Below are positions 48,808-56,853 of a stretch of 64,000 nt of DNA, piece by piece. The notes under the pieces were generated by a model. That model had not been told where the DNA came from, made no database searches, and was given only the letters and a program-made list of their open reading frames with translations. Position 1 is the first letter of the stretch. Every line of letters starts with the position of its first letter. The DNA comes from Sporosarcina sp. FSL K6-3457 (lineage in GTDB: Bacteria > Bacillota > Bacilli > Bacillales_A > Planococcaceae): positions 2,001,501-2,065,500 of the forward strand of contig NZ_JBBOWX010000001.1 of the NCBI RefSeq assembly GCF_038007285.1, written 5' to 3'. The position numbers and the translations under genes were made by a program.

Positions 48808-50202
48808 ATGGTAAGTAACATCGAAGAACCCAATATTGAAGGGGTTAAATCTGATTCATCTGCTAAAAGAGAAATGTCTAGAAAGAGACTCATTGGTGAT
48901 GGCGCTGGACAGATGGGAATGAATTTATTTGCAGGGTTTAGTAGTGTCTTATTGTATTACTATACTGATGTTGCTGGAATAGCGGCTGGATTAGTAGGTA
49001 CTTTAATTTTGATATCCCGCGTGTTTGATGGCTTTACAGATTTAATTATGGGTAGTTTGTTAGACCGTACAAAATCAAAATATGGAAAAGCGAGACCTTG
49101 GTTGCTATGGATGACTTTGCCTACAGTGTTAGCTGCAATAGCTCTATTCTATATGCCGAATATGGGCAATACTGGACAGGTCATCTATATTCTTGTGACC
49201 AATGCACTGTTTTTCTCTGTTGGTTTAACAGGACTTTCAATTGCTTATTATAGTTTAATGGCGCTAACAACGAGGAATCCGTATGACAGATCTTTAATGG
49301 GGATAGTTCGGTCTATCTTTGGAATGGCGGCAGGAATGGCGATGTCAATTGTGTTTATCCCGCTAGTGACATCAATGGGAGGCGACCAAAAGTCATGGTC
49401 TACTTTAATAATAATAATTTCAATATTGGCAGGAATTTCGATACTAGTTTCATTTAAGTCTACCAAAGAAATCGCTTCTTCTCCTGAAAAAGTAGAAAAA
49501 GAAATGAAAATCCCGTTGAAAAATAAACTTAAGGTAATATTTACAAATAAATATTTGGTTGTGTTACTTGGAGTACAGATTTCCGTATCTATCTTGGGTG
49601 TACTGAATGCATCCGCAGGTATATATTATGCGCAATATATTTGGCATAATATTAATTTGATCGCTGTAATAGGTGCAGCAGGATTTTTACCAATGATTGT
49701 TGGTTTCGTTTTTATAGCACCACTTGTAAAAAGGCTTGGAAAGAAAAATGTTGTTGTTTTGGGTACAATTCTCATAATTATAGGGAATCTGATTAGATTA
49801 ATTGATCCATATAGTGTAGCTATTGGTGTCACTGGAATTATCATCGCTGGGCTAGGTGTAATTCCCACAATGGCTTTGTTGGTCGCCATGATAAGTGACA
49901 CCATTGAGTATGGCGAATGGAAGGCGGGTCTAAGAATGGAGGGAATGGTTAATAGCGGGACGAGTTTTGCTGGGAAAGTAGGTTCTGGCTTAGGTATAGC
50001 AGGGGTTGGCTGGTTACTTGCATTAGGAGGATATGCTGCAGGTCAGGAAATCCAATCAGCTTTTGCAAACCAAATGATTATGGCAATAAATATTTACATT
50101 CCAATTTTACTATCGATGCTAATTATTATTCTCCTATCATTTTATAAACTCGACAAAGAGTACTCTGGAATTATTGCCGATTTAGAATCAAGGGAGAAAT
50201 AA
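48808..50202 (+). CDS. GPH-family sugar:cation symporter
   Basis: 464 residues, about twelve membrane segments, of the glycoside-pentoside-hexuronide (MelB-like, MFS_2) family. Seen: KRLIGDGAGQMGMNLFAGFSS, the loop DGFTDLIMGSLLDRTKSKYGKARPW typical of the family, and DTIEYGEWKAGLRMEGM near the end. AAGGAGGAG fixes the ATG at 48808; an earlier in-frame ATG (48727) would add residues over a cre site. It probably imports the beta-glucoside or disaccharide hydrolysed by the GH3 and GH1 enzymes, coupled to Na+ or H+. Confidence 0.92.
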   Translation: MVSNIEEPNIEGVKSDSSAKREMSRKRLIGDGAGQMGMNLFAGFSSVLLYYYTDVAGIAAGLVGTLILISRVFDGFTDLIMGSLLDRTKSKYGKARPWLLWMTLPTVLAAIALFYMPNMGNTGQVIYILVTNALFFSVGLTGLSIAYYSLMALTTRNPYDRSLMGIVRSIFGMAAGMAMSIVFIPLVTSMGGDQKSWSTLIIIISILAGISILVSFKSTKEIASSPEKVEKEMKIPLKNKLKVIFTNKYLVVLLGVQISVSILGVLNASAGIYYAQYIWHNINLIAVIGAAGFLPMIVGFVFIAPLVKRLGKKNVVVLGTILIIIGNLIRLIDPYSVAIGVTGIIIAGLGVIPTMALLVAMISDTIEYGEWKAGLRMEGMVNSGTSFAGKVGSGLGIAGVGWLLALGGYAAGQEIQSAFANQMIMAINIYIPILLSMLIIILLSFYKLDKEYSGIIADLESREK

Positions 50203-50205
50203 AAT

Positions 50206-51292
50206 ATGAAAGATGAATCAACATTAATAAAATACACAGATGAGTCGATTTCATAATTACCTAGTTCGGTCGAAAAGGCGAATAATTGTATGATTATTCT
50301 ATTGAATATTCGTAAATATGACGTTCTACTCTCGTTGATTGGAGCGCAAGTCGGCGACTCCAGCGAAAGCCGTCGCGAAGAACGGCTTTTGCGAACAAAA
50401 GTGAAGCGTTGAGAAGAGCAGGATGCCTTAATTTCCGCAAAGAACGTAGAAATACGGCAAATCGAACCCTTCGCTGTTCGATTGGCTGAAGCCGTGCCCG
50501 CGTCCGCCTGGAGCGCAAATCAACCTTGTTCGGATCTTAGGGCTAAGTGTTCTGTTATGAAATTGACTCAGATGTATTAGCAAACCCTGAATTATTGAGT
50601 AGTTTTATATAACAATTCTCCGATAAAGAATTGGTGCATCTTTTTATTGGATCAATATGACATAAAGGAATTTGTCGTTGCAGATGGAAACCACAGGGTG
50701 AATGTTAAATCTCCAAATATCGGAATGCCTCAAGTGTGAACCTTGGTTCTACATTTAATTCCGAATTGGCTTTCGGAGTAGGAAGAGTTATTGTGGAAGA
50801 AGCAAAAGAACATGGGATTCATATGATCCTGGCTCCTGGGAAGAATCTCCACAGGAGTCCACTGAATGGCAGACATCCGGAGTATTTTTCGGAAGATCCC
50901 CATCCGACGGGAGTCATGGCTGACTTACGAGAACTATATTTAAAGGCTTTCGAAGTGACGATTGAAGTGAATTGAATAAACCAGATCCTATTATGACTGG
51001 CTATAATGCTACAAACGTTGTATTTACGGCTGAAGATGAAGAAATGATTCAAGGTATTTTCAGGCAAGAATTCGGGTTTGATGGTTTTGTGATGACCTAT
51101 TGGAATTCGTATGATACGACAGATGTTGTAGCAACTGTACAAGCGGGTAATTGCTGGATAACGCCGGGATCTCAAGACGATACGTATGTTACACCAATTC
51201 TTGAAGGACAAGCAGATGGTCGAATGAATCGTGAAAGTTTAGAAAAGAATATTATGTATTTGGTTAAAGTGATATTAAAGCGTGTGAAATAA
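50206..51292 (+). pseudogene. Decayed GH3 beta-glucosidase gene, interrupted by a repeat
   Basis: Remains of a second, different GH3 gene. A start (ATG at 50206 behind AAGGGAG) reads 16 codons and stops. After the repeat at 50334-50524, GH3-like text resumes at about 50556 (DVLANPELLSSFI, stop, then FSDKELVHLFIGSI, stop, FVVADGNHRVNVKS). Further pieces are ILAPGKNLHRSPLNGRHPEYFSEDP and PDPIMTGYNA, with about 50 residues deleted between GVMAD and LRELYLKAF. The catalytic region reads VMTYWNSYDT, where functional relatives have Asp instead of Tyr (TDW). Several stops, frameshifts and that substitution show it is dead. It lies between the symporter and GH1 genes. Confidence 0.85.
50334..50524. 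repeat. 191-bp GC-richer dispersed-type intergenic repeat
   Basis: The element begins GTTGATTGGAGCGCAAG and ends CTGGAGCGCAAATCAAC: 7-bp terminal inverted repeats (GTTGATT/AATCAAC) enclose GGAGCGCAA in direct orientation at both ends. The inside has hairpins (AAGCCG/CGGCTT near 50367-50387 and AATCGAAC/GTTCGATT at 50459-50482) and visibly higher GC than its surroundings. I recognise the TTGATTGGAGCG...GGAGCGCAAATCAAC frame as a dispersed repeat common in Bacillaceae/Planococcaceae genomes, from memory and not from a search. It codes for nothing convincing. No target duplication was identified. Confidence 0.75.
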
Positions 51293-51316
51293 ATAGTCAG
51301 GAAGGGGATAGTATAA

Positions 51317-52591
51317 ATGAAAAAGTTTAAAGGTAACTTTTTGATTGGTGCTGCAACAGCTGCACATCAAGTGGAAGGGAATAATGTAAATAGCGACTTT
51401 TGGGCAATGGAACATATTACAGGTTCTTCATACAAGGAGCCTTCGTTAGATGCAGTTGATCATTATCATAAGTATAAAGAAGATATCCAACTGTTGGTGG
51501 ATGTAGGCTGCAACTCCTACAGATTTTCTATCGAATGGGCGAGAGTAGAGCCAACAAAAGGCAATTTTGATAAAAAGGAGATTCAACATTATAGGGAGGT
51601 TCTTGAATTTTGCCATCAAAATAGTATCACACCAATTGTAACCTTACATCACTTTTCATCACCCAAATGGTTGATTTCTGAGGGGGGCTGGGAAAGTGAA
51701 ATGACCATTGATTACTTTGGACATTATAGTAAATATGTTGTATCGAAGTTAGGCGAACTGATTCCATATATTTGCACAATTAACGAAGCGAATATGGGGA
51801 AACAAATCGCTAAGATTATGAAAACGATGAAAGAGTCCAGTATAAAAGATAGAGATATTCAGGTCGGTCTTAATGTAGATATGAAAAGTAAAATGGAGAA
51901 ATACTACCGATCTCTAGGTGAGGTATTTGGAATTGATCCTAGGAAAGTACAGACATTTTTAGCACCTCGGACCGAAGAAGGTGAACGAATTATAATGGGG
52001 TGCCATGAAAAAGCAAGGCAAGTCATAAAGGCAATGAATCCCAATATTAAGGTTGGAATTTCGTTGTCGCTTTATGATCATCAGGCACTACCTGGTGGAG
52101 AGGAATACGTGGAAAAAGAGCAGTATGATGACTTTCTTTACTATCTACCATATCTTCAGGATGATGATTTTTTAGGTGTTCAAAATTATTCACGGAAGAT
52201 ACATGGGCCGAATGGTGTCGTTCATACAGATGATCATGCTAGACTAACAAAAATGGGTTATGAATATTATCCAGAGGCATTGGAGGGTGTTCTACGATTT
52301 GTTTCTAAACACTGGGATAAACCGATGATGGTTACTGAAAATGGTATATCGACAGACAATGATGAGGAAAGAGTAGAATTTATAGAACGTGCACTGAGTG
52401 GTGTGCATCAATCAATAGAAGAAGGTATTAATGTGATTGGTTATATGTACTGGTCATTACTCGATAATTTTGAATGGCAATTGGGGTATGAGCAAACATT
52501 TGGATTAATAGCTGTTGATAGATCAACTCAAACTAGATATCCTAAAGGAAGTTTGACATATTTAGGGGATATTAAGAAGTCGGGATTTTAA
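51317..52591 (+). CDS. GH1 beta-glucosidase-like enzyme
   Basis: 424 residues, cytosolic. GH1 TIM barrel: FLIGAATAAHQVEGNN, YRFSIEWARVEP, TLHHFSSPKWL, acid/base Glu157 in TINEANM (usually TxNEP), nucleophile Glu341 in VTENGIS, and the sugar-binding YWSLLDNFEW near the end. The middle is shorter than in 450-480-residue GH1s. GGAAGGGG precedes the ATG, and the gene follows the GH3 remnant by 24 bp. It could be a beta-glucosidase, beta-galactosidase or phospho-glycosidase; with a GPH symporter rather than a PTS nearby, an unphosphorylated substrate is likelier. Confidence 0.9.
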   Translation: MKKFKGNFLIGAATAAHQVEGNNVNSDFWAMEHITGSSYKEPSLDAVDHYHKYKEDIQLLVDVGCNSYRFSIEWARVEPTKGNFDKKEIQHYREVLEFCHQNSITPIVTLHHFSSPKWLISEGGWESEMTIDYFGHYSKYVVSKLGELIPYICTINEANMGKQIAKIMKTMKESSIKDRDIQVGLNVDMKSKMEKYYRSLGEVFGIDPRKVQTFLAPRTEEGERIIMGCHEKARQVIKAMNPNIKVGISLSLYDHQALPGGEEYVEKEQYDDFLYYLPYLQDDDFLGVQNYSRKIHGPNGVVHTDDHARLTKMGYEYYPEALEGVLRFVSKHWDKPMMVTENGISTDNDEERVEFIERALSGVHQSIEEGINVIGYMYWSLLDNFEWQLGYEQTFGLIAVDRSTQTRYPKGSLTYLGDIKKSGF

Positions 52592-52664
52592 AAGAAGTTG
52601 GTAGATGAATGATGGTAGTATAGATCAGTTGTTTTGGTTGTAAACTAACTTCATGGCTGAAACA

Positions 52665-52713
52665 TACTCATAAAAGACTGAGGCTATTTGTTGATTCCTG
52701 TCTTTTATGAGTA
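52665..52713 (+). terminator. Long hairpin after the GH1 gene
   Basis: A 14-bp perfect stem, TACTCATAAAAGAC with GTCTTTTATGAGTA around a 21-nt loop. The T tail is weak. Confidence 0.65.
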
Positions 52714-52761
52714 GTACTAACCGATTGGAAGACAATTGCATTTAAATAAGCAATTTATCAC

Positions 52762-52799
52762 AAAAACGCTAAAGGATAAAATCCCCCTTTGGCGTTTTT
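52762..52799 (+). terminator. Second terminator-like hairpin after the GH1 gene
   Basis: AAAAACGCTAAAGG pairs with CCTTTGGCGTTTTT with one mismatch and ends in a T run. Together with the previous hairpin it fills most of 52592-52835; no gene was seen there. Confidence 0.8.
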
Positions 52800-52890
52800 A
52801 CATTTATCCATAAACAATGGAAGTTATGTGGTAAAATTGTTATATAATCATTTATTTCAAGAGTTCATTTGGAAAGAAAGAGGTATTTCC

Positions 52891-53777
52891 ATGATCAATC
52901 AACTACGTAAAATCTATCCTTCCCTAATCATTTATTCCGAAGATCAGGACAATGTAGACCATACATATAAATGGTTTGTAATGAATGATGACATTATTGG
53001 CATTCAAGAAGACGAGTTAACTCAAAAAGATACATCCGTATTAGCTACTTTTTTAGTACCTTATAACATAAACTTTCCAATCCCTACGGATGAGGAGAAA
53101 AAGTGGAGTAAAGCTATTGATTCGACTGAATCAAGTGCTAACGTTGATTTAAAATGGGCAAGTCTTTATCGCTTCGTCTACTTTTCAATAAAAAAAATGA
53201 AGTGGATCCTATTGTCTTTAAAAGTGCAATACAGGAACTATTTACTAAACCAGTCCCTATTCTATGGGCCAATGGCTATGAAGGGGTCATTATAGAGGAA
53301 CAAACAACAGTTGAAGACAGTACATCTTATGAACAAATCATAGATGTATTAATGAGTGATTTATATGTCAAAATTAACTTCTTTGTAGGCCCTTATCGAC
53401 AAGGACAAGAAGGGATTGCACAACATTATCATTCTTTATTCGATGCGGCTAAAAATGTATTTACCTATTCAAATAAGGCGGTTGTGACGTATATTGACGC
53501 AATCCCTTATTTATTAATTCATGAAACGGATGCAGATTTTCGTTCAGATATGAGTCAAACTGTTTTACAAGAATACAAGGATGATGAAGAAACGTTAAAA
53601 ATGATTGAAACGTTTGTACAATGCAATTTGAATTTATCGGAAACGTCCAAAGCGTTACATATGCACCGCAATAGTTTACAATACCGACTGGATCGTTTTT
53701 TTGAGAAAACGGGCATAGATATACGGCAATTTCACCAAGCGATGACCGTATATTTAGCGTTTTTAGCGAGAAAATAA
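52891..53777 (+). pseudogene. PucR/CdaR-type regulator, right copy, frameshifted in an A-run
   Basis: A paralogue of the gene at 43859 along its whole length, including a TATAAT placed 48 bp before the ATG and the same AAAGAAAGAGG. The frame runs from 52891 to the sequence FVYFSIKK, where copy 1 reads CAATT followed by eight A and this copy reads CAAT followed by eight A. One base is missing, so the rest (NEVDPIVFKSAIQELF to AFLARK) is in the next frame, entered near 53193. The downstream part is well conserved, including the helix-turn-helix, so the lesion is recent, a sequencing error, or rescued by slippage on A8. It lies directly upstream of the msmX-type gene. Confidence 0.85.
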
Positions 53778-53871
53778 GCCTATTTGTAAATATGCACGAA
53801 GAGGAAATAAATCTTTGTGCATATTCACCATTACTCAAATAGTGAAAATATTGTATGCTGTTATTAGTTAT

Positions 53872-53885
53872 TGAAAGCACTTACA
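53872..53885 (+). promoter_or_regulatory. cre-like site before the msmX-type gene
   Basis: TGAAAGCACTTACA matches the cre consensus with one mismatch in the central CG. It sits 20 bp before the ATG. No convincing promoter hexamers were found beside it. Confidence 0.5.
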
Positions 53886-53904
53886 TACTTAGGGGGAAAA
53901 GAAA

Positions 53905-55002
53905 ATGGCAGATTTGCAATTAAAGAATATCAGAAAAGTTTATGATAAGGATGTTGTTTCTGTTAAAGATTTCAGCTTAGAAATTCGCGATAAAGAATTT
54001 CTAGTATTGGTAGGTCCATCTGGTTGTGGTAAATCTACAACACTTCGAATGATTGCTGGTTTGGAAGAAATTACAGACGGGGATCTTTTCATCGGTGGCA
54101 AACGTGTAAACGATGTGCCGCCAAAGGATCGTGACATCGCAATGGTTTTCCAGAACTACGCACTATATCCACATATGAACGTTTACGATAATATGGCGTT
54201 TGGTCTGAAGCTTCGTAAATTGAAGAAAGACGAAATCAAAAAACGTGTAGATAATGCAGCTAAAATTTTAGGACTAGAAGATATGTTAACGCGTAAACCG
54301 AAAGCGCTATCAGGTGGTCAGCGTCAGCGTGTTGCTTTGGGACGTGCGATTGTCCGGGATGCTGAAGTATTCCTAATGGATGAGCCGTTATCGAACTTGG
54401 ATGCTAAGCTACGTGTGCAAATGCGTGCAGAGATTCAAAAATTACACAGACGTCTACAAACAACAACAGTTTATGTAACGCATGACCAAACGGAAGCGAT
54501 GACAATGGCAACGCGTCTTGTTGTTATGAAGGATGGTATTATTCAGCAAGTAGGGGCTCCTAAAGAAGTATACGATGAGCCAAATAACGTATTTGTTGGT
54601 GGATTTATCGGTTCACCAGCTATGAACTTCCTGAATGGTAAGATTGAAGGCGATCATTTCGTTATGGGAGATGTAAAAGTACTTGTTCCAGGTGGGAAAA
54701 TGAAAGCGCTTCGTGAGCAAGGGTATGTAGGTAAAGATATCATTCTTGGTATTCGTCCAGAGGATATTCATGATGAGCCATTATTCATTGATGCTTCTCC
54801 TGAAACGAAGATTACAGTCGGCGTTGAAGTTGCTGAGCTAATGGGTGCAGAAATTATTATGTATTCTAAAGTAGATAACCAAGATTTTGTTGCACGCGTC
54901 GATGCACGTTTCAATGTTGTCGCAGGTGAAACAGTTGACTTAGCGTTTAACCTAAGCAACGCCCATTTCTTTGATTGTGAAACAGAAGAACGTATTAAAT
55001 AA
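53905..55002 (+). CDS. msmX: Multiple-sugar ABC importer ATPase (MsmX/UgpC type)
   Basis: 365 residues, cytosolic, peripheral to the membrane. Walker [10 protein letters not shown] (37-45), Q-loop QNYALYPHM, signature LSGGQ (135-139), Walker [14 protein letters not shown] (Asp159, Glu160), switch His in [11 protein letters not shown], and a C-terminal TOBE regulatory domain (about 235-365) mark the MalK/MsmX/UgpC group. In B. subtilis a single MsmX drives several sugar importers, including the AraNPQ arabino-oligosaccharide system. No other sugar-type ATPase is encoded in this window, so this one probably serves the permease pairs at 5290, 20934 and 27086. AGGGGGAAAAG precedes the ATG. Confidence 0.95.
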   Translation: MADLQLKNIRKVYDKDVVSVKDFSLEIRDKEFLVLVGPSGCGKSTTLRMIAGLEEITDGDLFIGGKRVNDVPPKDRDIAMVFQNYALYPHMNVYDNMAFGLKLRKLKKDEIKKRVDNAAKILGLEDMLTRKPKALSGGQRQRVALGRAIVRDAEVFLMDEPLSNLDAKLRVQMRAEIQKLHRRLQTTTVYVTHDQTEAMTMATRLVVMKDGIIQQVGAPKEVYDEPNNVFVGGFIGSPAMNFLNGKIEGDHFVMGDVKVLVPGGKMKALREQGYVGKDIILGIRPEDIHDEPLFIDASPETKITVGVEVAELMGAEIIMYSKVDNQDFVARVDARFNVVAGETVDLAFNLSNAHFFDCETEERIK

Positions 55003-55010
55003 GAAATCAG

Positions 55011-55052
55011 CAAAACCGCTACGGGATATACAATCCTTTGGCGGTTTTGTTT
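55011..55052 (+). terminator. Terminator of the msmX-type gene
   Basis: The stem CAAAACCGC/GCGGTTTTG is followed by TTTAT. Confidence 0.88.
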
Positions 55053-55101
55053 ATGGTAAAATAGAAGATAATCGAATGACTGAAACAAGGGTGGAGTTTG
55101 T

Positions 55102-55857
55102 GTGGAAGAGTTAAAACAACGGTTAATAAAAGAGTTGCAGCAGGATTTTAATGTGAAAATCTTGGAATCTCTGTCATGGGGTTTACCTGTTCATTCCATA
55201 GAGATTGCTTATCAAACGGTGAAGCGTACACAAATGGATATTTTAATGAAAATGATGCTGATGGCTTTTCAAACAGAAGAAATTGCTGATGCAGAAGAAT
55301 TAAGCGACATTCTACTTGTTGAACAATTGTTTATCAACGATTTAATCGACAAAATGTCGAGAACAGGTGTCCTAGAAAACAAGGGAAACTCTTTTACATT
55401 AACTAAGGCGGGGATTCAGCAACTGGAAAGTGGGGTATTCTCCCATGAACCAGAAGATGGGGCTAAACAGGCATTGTATAGTCCATGTCATGAAGCTTTT
55501 CTGACTGGAAATATAGAGGGGTTTTCATCAGATGAAGGGCAAGAAGCATACCGTTATCAAAAGAATTTTGCCGATTGGACAGTCAAATCTCTTGCGAAAA
55601 CGGATGCAGTCGCTGCGTTACAATCGCTAAAGGTAGAATCTAGTGAAGGAGATGCTCAAGTTGTCATCTCTAAAATAGTCTCTGCTACAAATGTTCAAAC
55701 CGATGCTGTGCCTTGTCTTGAATTTCGACTGTACAATAAGACGGAGGACATGCTGTATGCACGGGTTTGGAATACGCTGTTGGGGCATTGGGATAAAACG
55801 CTCGAAGCGCAGTTGAATGAAAAAGAACGGAAGGAATGGCGCGAGAATTATTTGTGA
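55102..55857 (+). CDS. Unrecognised 251-aa protein with winged-helix-like N-terminal half
   Basis: I do not recognise the family. Residues about 45-115 (MMLMAFQTEEIADAEELSDILLVEQLFINDLIDKMSRTGVLENKG, then SFTLTKAGIQQLESG; positions rather than a motif) have the helix-helix-wing pattern of a MarR-like domain. The C-terminal half has CHEAFLTG and a conserved-looking YKKxFADWTVKSL-type helix, then a beta-rich end (CLEFRLYNKTEDMLYARVWNT). No signal peptide or membrane segment. It starts with GTG behind AAGGGTGGAG and is a single-gene unit between two terminators. It could be a regulator, but DNA binding is only an inference. Confidence 0.6.
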   Translation: MEELKQRLIKELQQDFNVKILESLSWGLPVHSIEIAYQTVKRTQMDILMKMMLMAFQTEEIADAEELSDILLVEQLFINDLIDKMSRTGVLENKGNSFTLTKAGIQQLESGVFSHEPEDGAKQALYSPCHEAFLTGNIEGFSSDEGQEAYRYQKNFADWTVKSLAKTDAVAALQSLKVESSEGDAQVVISKIVSATNVQTDAVPCLEFRLYNKTEDMLYARVWNTLLGHWDKTLEAQLNEKERKEWRENYL

Positions 55858-55865
55858 GAATGGAC

Positions 55866-55897
55866 AAGAGACTGCTTTTGGAGAGTAGTCTCTTTTC
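55866..55897 (+). terminator. Terminator after the 251-aa protein gene
   Basis: AAGAGACT pairs with AGTCTCTT, followed by TTCTGTTT. Confidence 0.8.
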
Positions 55898-55955
55898 TGT
55901 TTAGCCGACAATAAGCATGAACCGCTATTCGTTGAACATCTGGCAGTACAGTGAG

Positions 55956-56029
55956 TGACAAAAATGTAAGGTAGCCTGTTCTCTTTGTTCGCTTTATCCA
56001 TGGATGACTGTATGCCAACACGTTATGCT
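55956..56029 (+). promoter_or_regulatory. BceR-type box and promoter of the BceAB-like operon
   Basis: TGACA-N4-TGTAA at 55956-55969 fits the TNACA-N4-TGTAA inverted repeat bound by BceR-type regulators exactly. It is followed by -35 TGGATG (56001-56006), a 17-bp spacer and -10 TATGCT (56024-56029). The same arrangement occurs at 60644. The poor -35 fits an activated promoter. Confidence 0.75.
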
Positions 56030-56085
56030 TAATTCGAAAGCAAACAGACCTCGGATTAGTTGAGGGTGGTTGGGAGGAATAGGAA

Positions 56086-56853
56086 TTGACGATTGTCTTA
56101 CAAGCAAGGGGAATTCAAAAAGTATATGGAAACAAAAATAACTTTTTTACGGTCTTACGGAATGTAGATTTGACTGTACGAAAAGGAGAGTTTGTAGGGA
56201 TCATGGGACCCTCCGGAGCAGGAAAAACAACATTGTTGAATATCATTGCAATGATTGACAAACCTACTTCAGGAAGTATTCAAATTAGGGGAAAGGAAAT
56301 TACGACGCTGCATGACGAGTCCCTATCTGAACTCAGGAGAAAACATCTCGGATTCATTTTTCAAGATTATAATCTATTGGATTCCTTAACGATGAAGGAA
56401 AATATTCTTCTTCCATTGGCACTTGCTAATCACTCTGTATATGGAATGGAAGAGAAAGTAGAGGAAATTGCCACGGTTTTAGGCATACAATCGATTGTAG
56501 ATCACTATCCCTATCAAACATCTGGTGGACAAAAACAGCGGACAGCTACGGCGCGTGCCATTATTGGTAAGCCAAGTCTTGTATTAGCGGATGAACCAAC
56601 AGGGGCCTTAGATTCTAAATCCTCATTGGACTTATTAACGGCTTTTAAAACAATAAACCAAGATTACGAAACAACGATTTTAATGGTTACCCATGATGCA
56701 TTGGCTGCGAGTTACTGTGATCGCATTGTTTTCATGAAAGATGGTGGCTTAGTAACAGAGCTTGTTAGGGGAGATAAGGATCGAAAATATTTCTTCGATC
56801 AATTAGTAACGACCTTGTCCTCTTTAGGAGGCGGGGGTCATGACCTTATTTAA
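56086..56853 (+). CDS. BceA-like ABC transporter ATPase
   Basis: 255 residues. Walker A GPSGAGKTT (41-49), Q-loop FQDYNLLDSLT, signature SGGQKQR (about 146-152), Walker B LVLADEPTGALDS, switch His in VTHDALAASYC. This is the BceA/LolD-type ATPase that powers MacB/FtsX-like permeases handling antimicrobial peptides such as bacitracin. The TTG start is behind GGGAGGAAT and the end overlaps the permease gene by 14 bp. It acts in the cytosol on the permease encoded next. Confidence 0.9.
   Translation: MTIVLQARGIQKVYGNKNNFFTVLRNVDLTVRKGEFVGIMGPSGAGKTTLLNIIAMIDKPTSGSIQIRGKEITTLHDESLSELRRKHLGFIFQDYNLLDSLTMKENILLPLALANHSVYGMEEKVEEIATVLGIQSIVDHYPYQTSGGQKQRTATARAIIGKPSLVLADEPTGALDSKSSLDLLTAFKTINQDYETTILMVTHDALAASYCDRIVFMKDGGLVTELVRGDKDRKYFFDQLVTTLSSLGGGGHDLI

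Noticed and set aside
50294..50518. 74-codon minus-strand frame in the 191-bp repeat
   Set aside because: Arg-rich translation arises from the GC-richer repeat; no start signal and the repeat is better explained as non-coding.
50736..51292. Two short plus-strand frames as separate small genes
   Set aside because: Both are blocks of GH3 text in different frames and belong to one decayed gene.
53154..53777. Independent 207-residue regulator gene
   Set aside because: It has no ribosome-binding site and continues the protein that begins at 52891; the full-length copy at 43859 shows it is the second half of a frameshifted gene.
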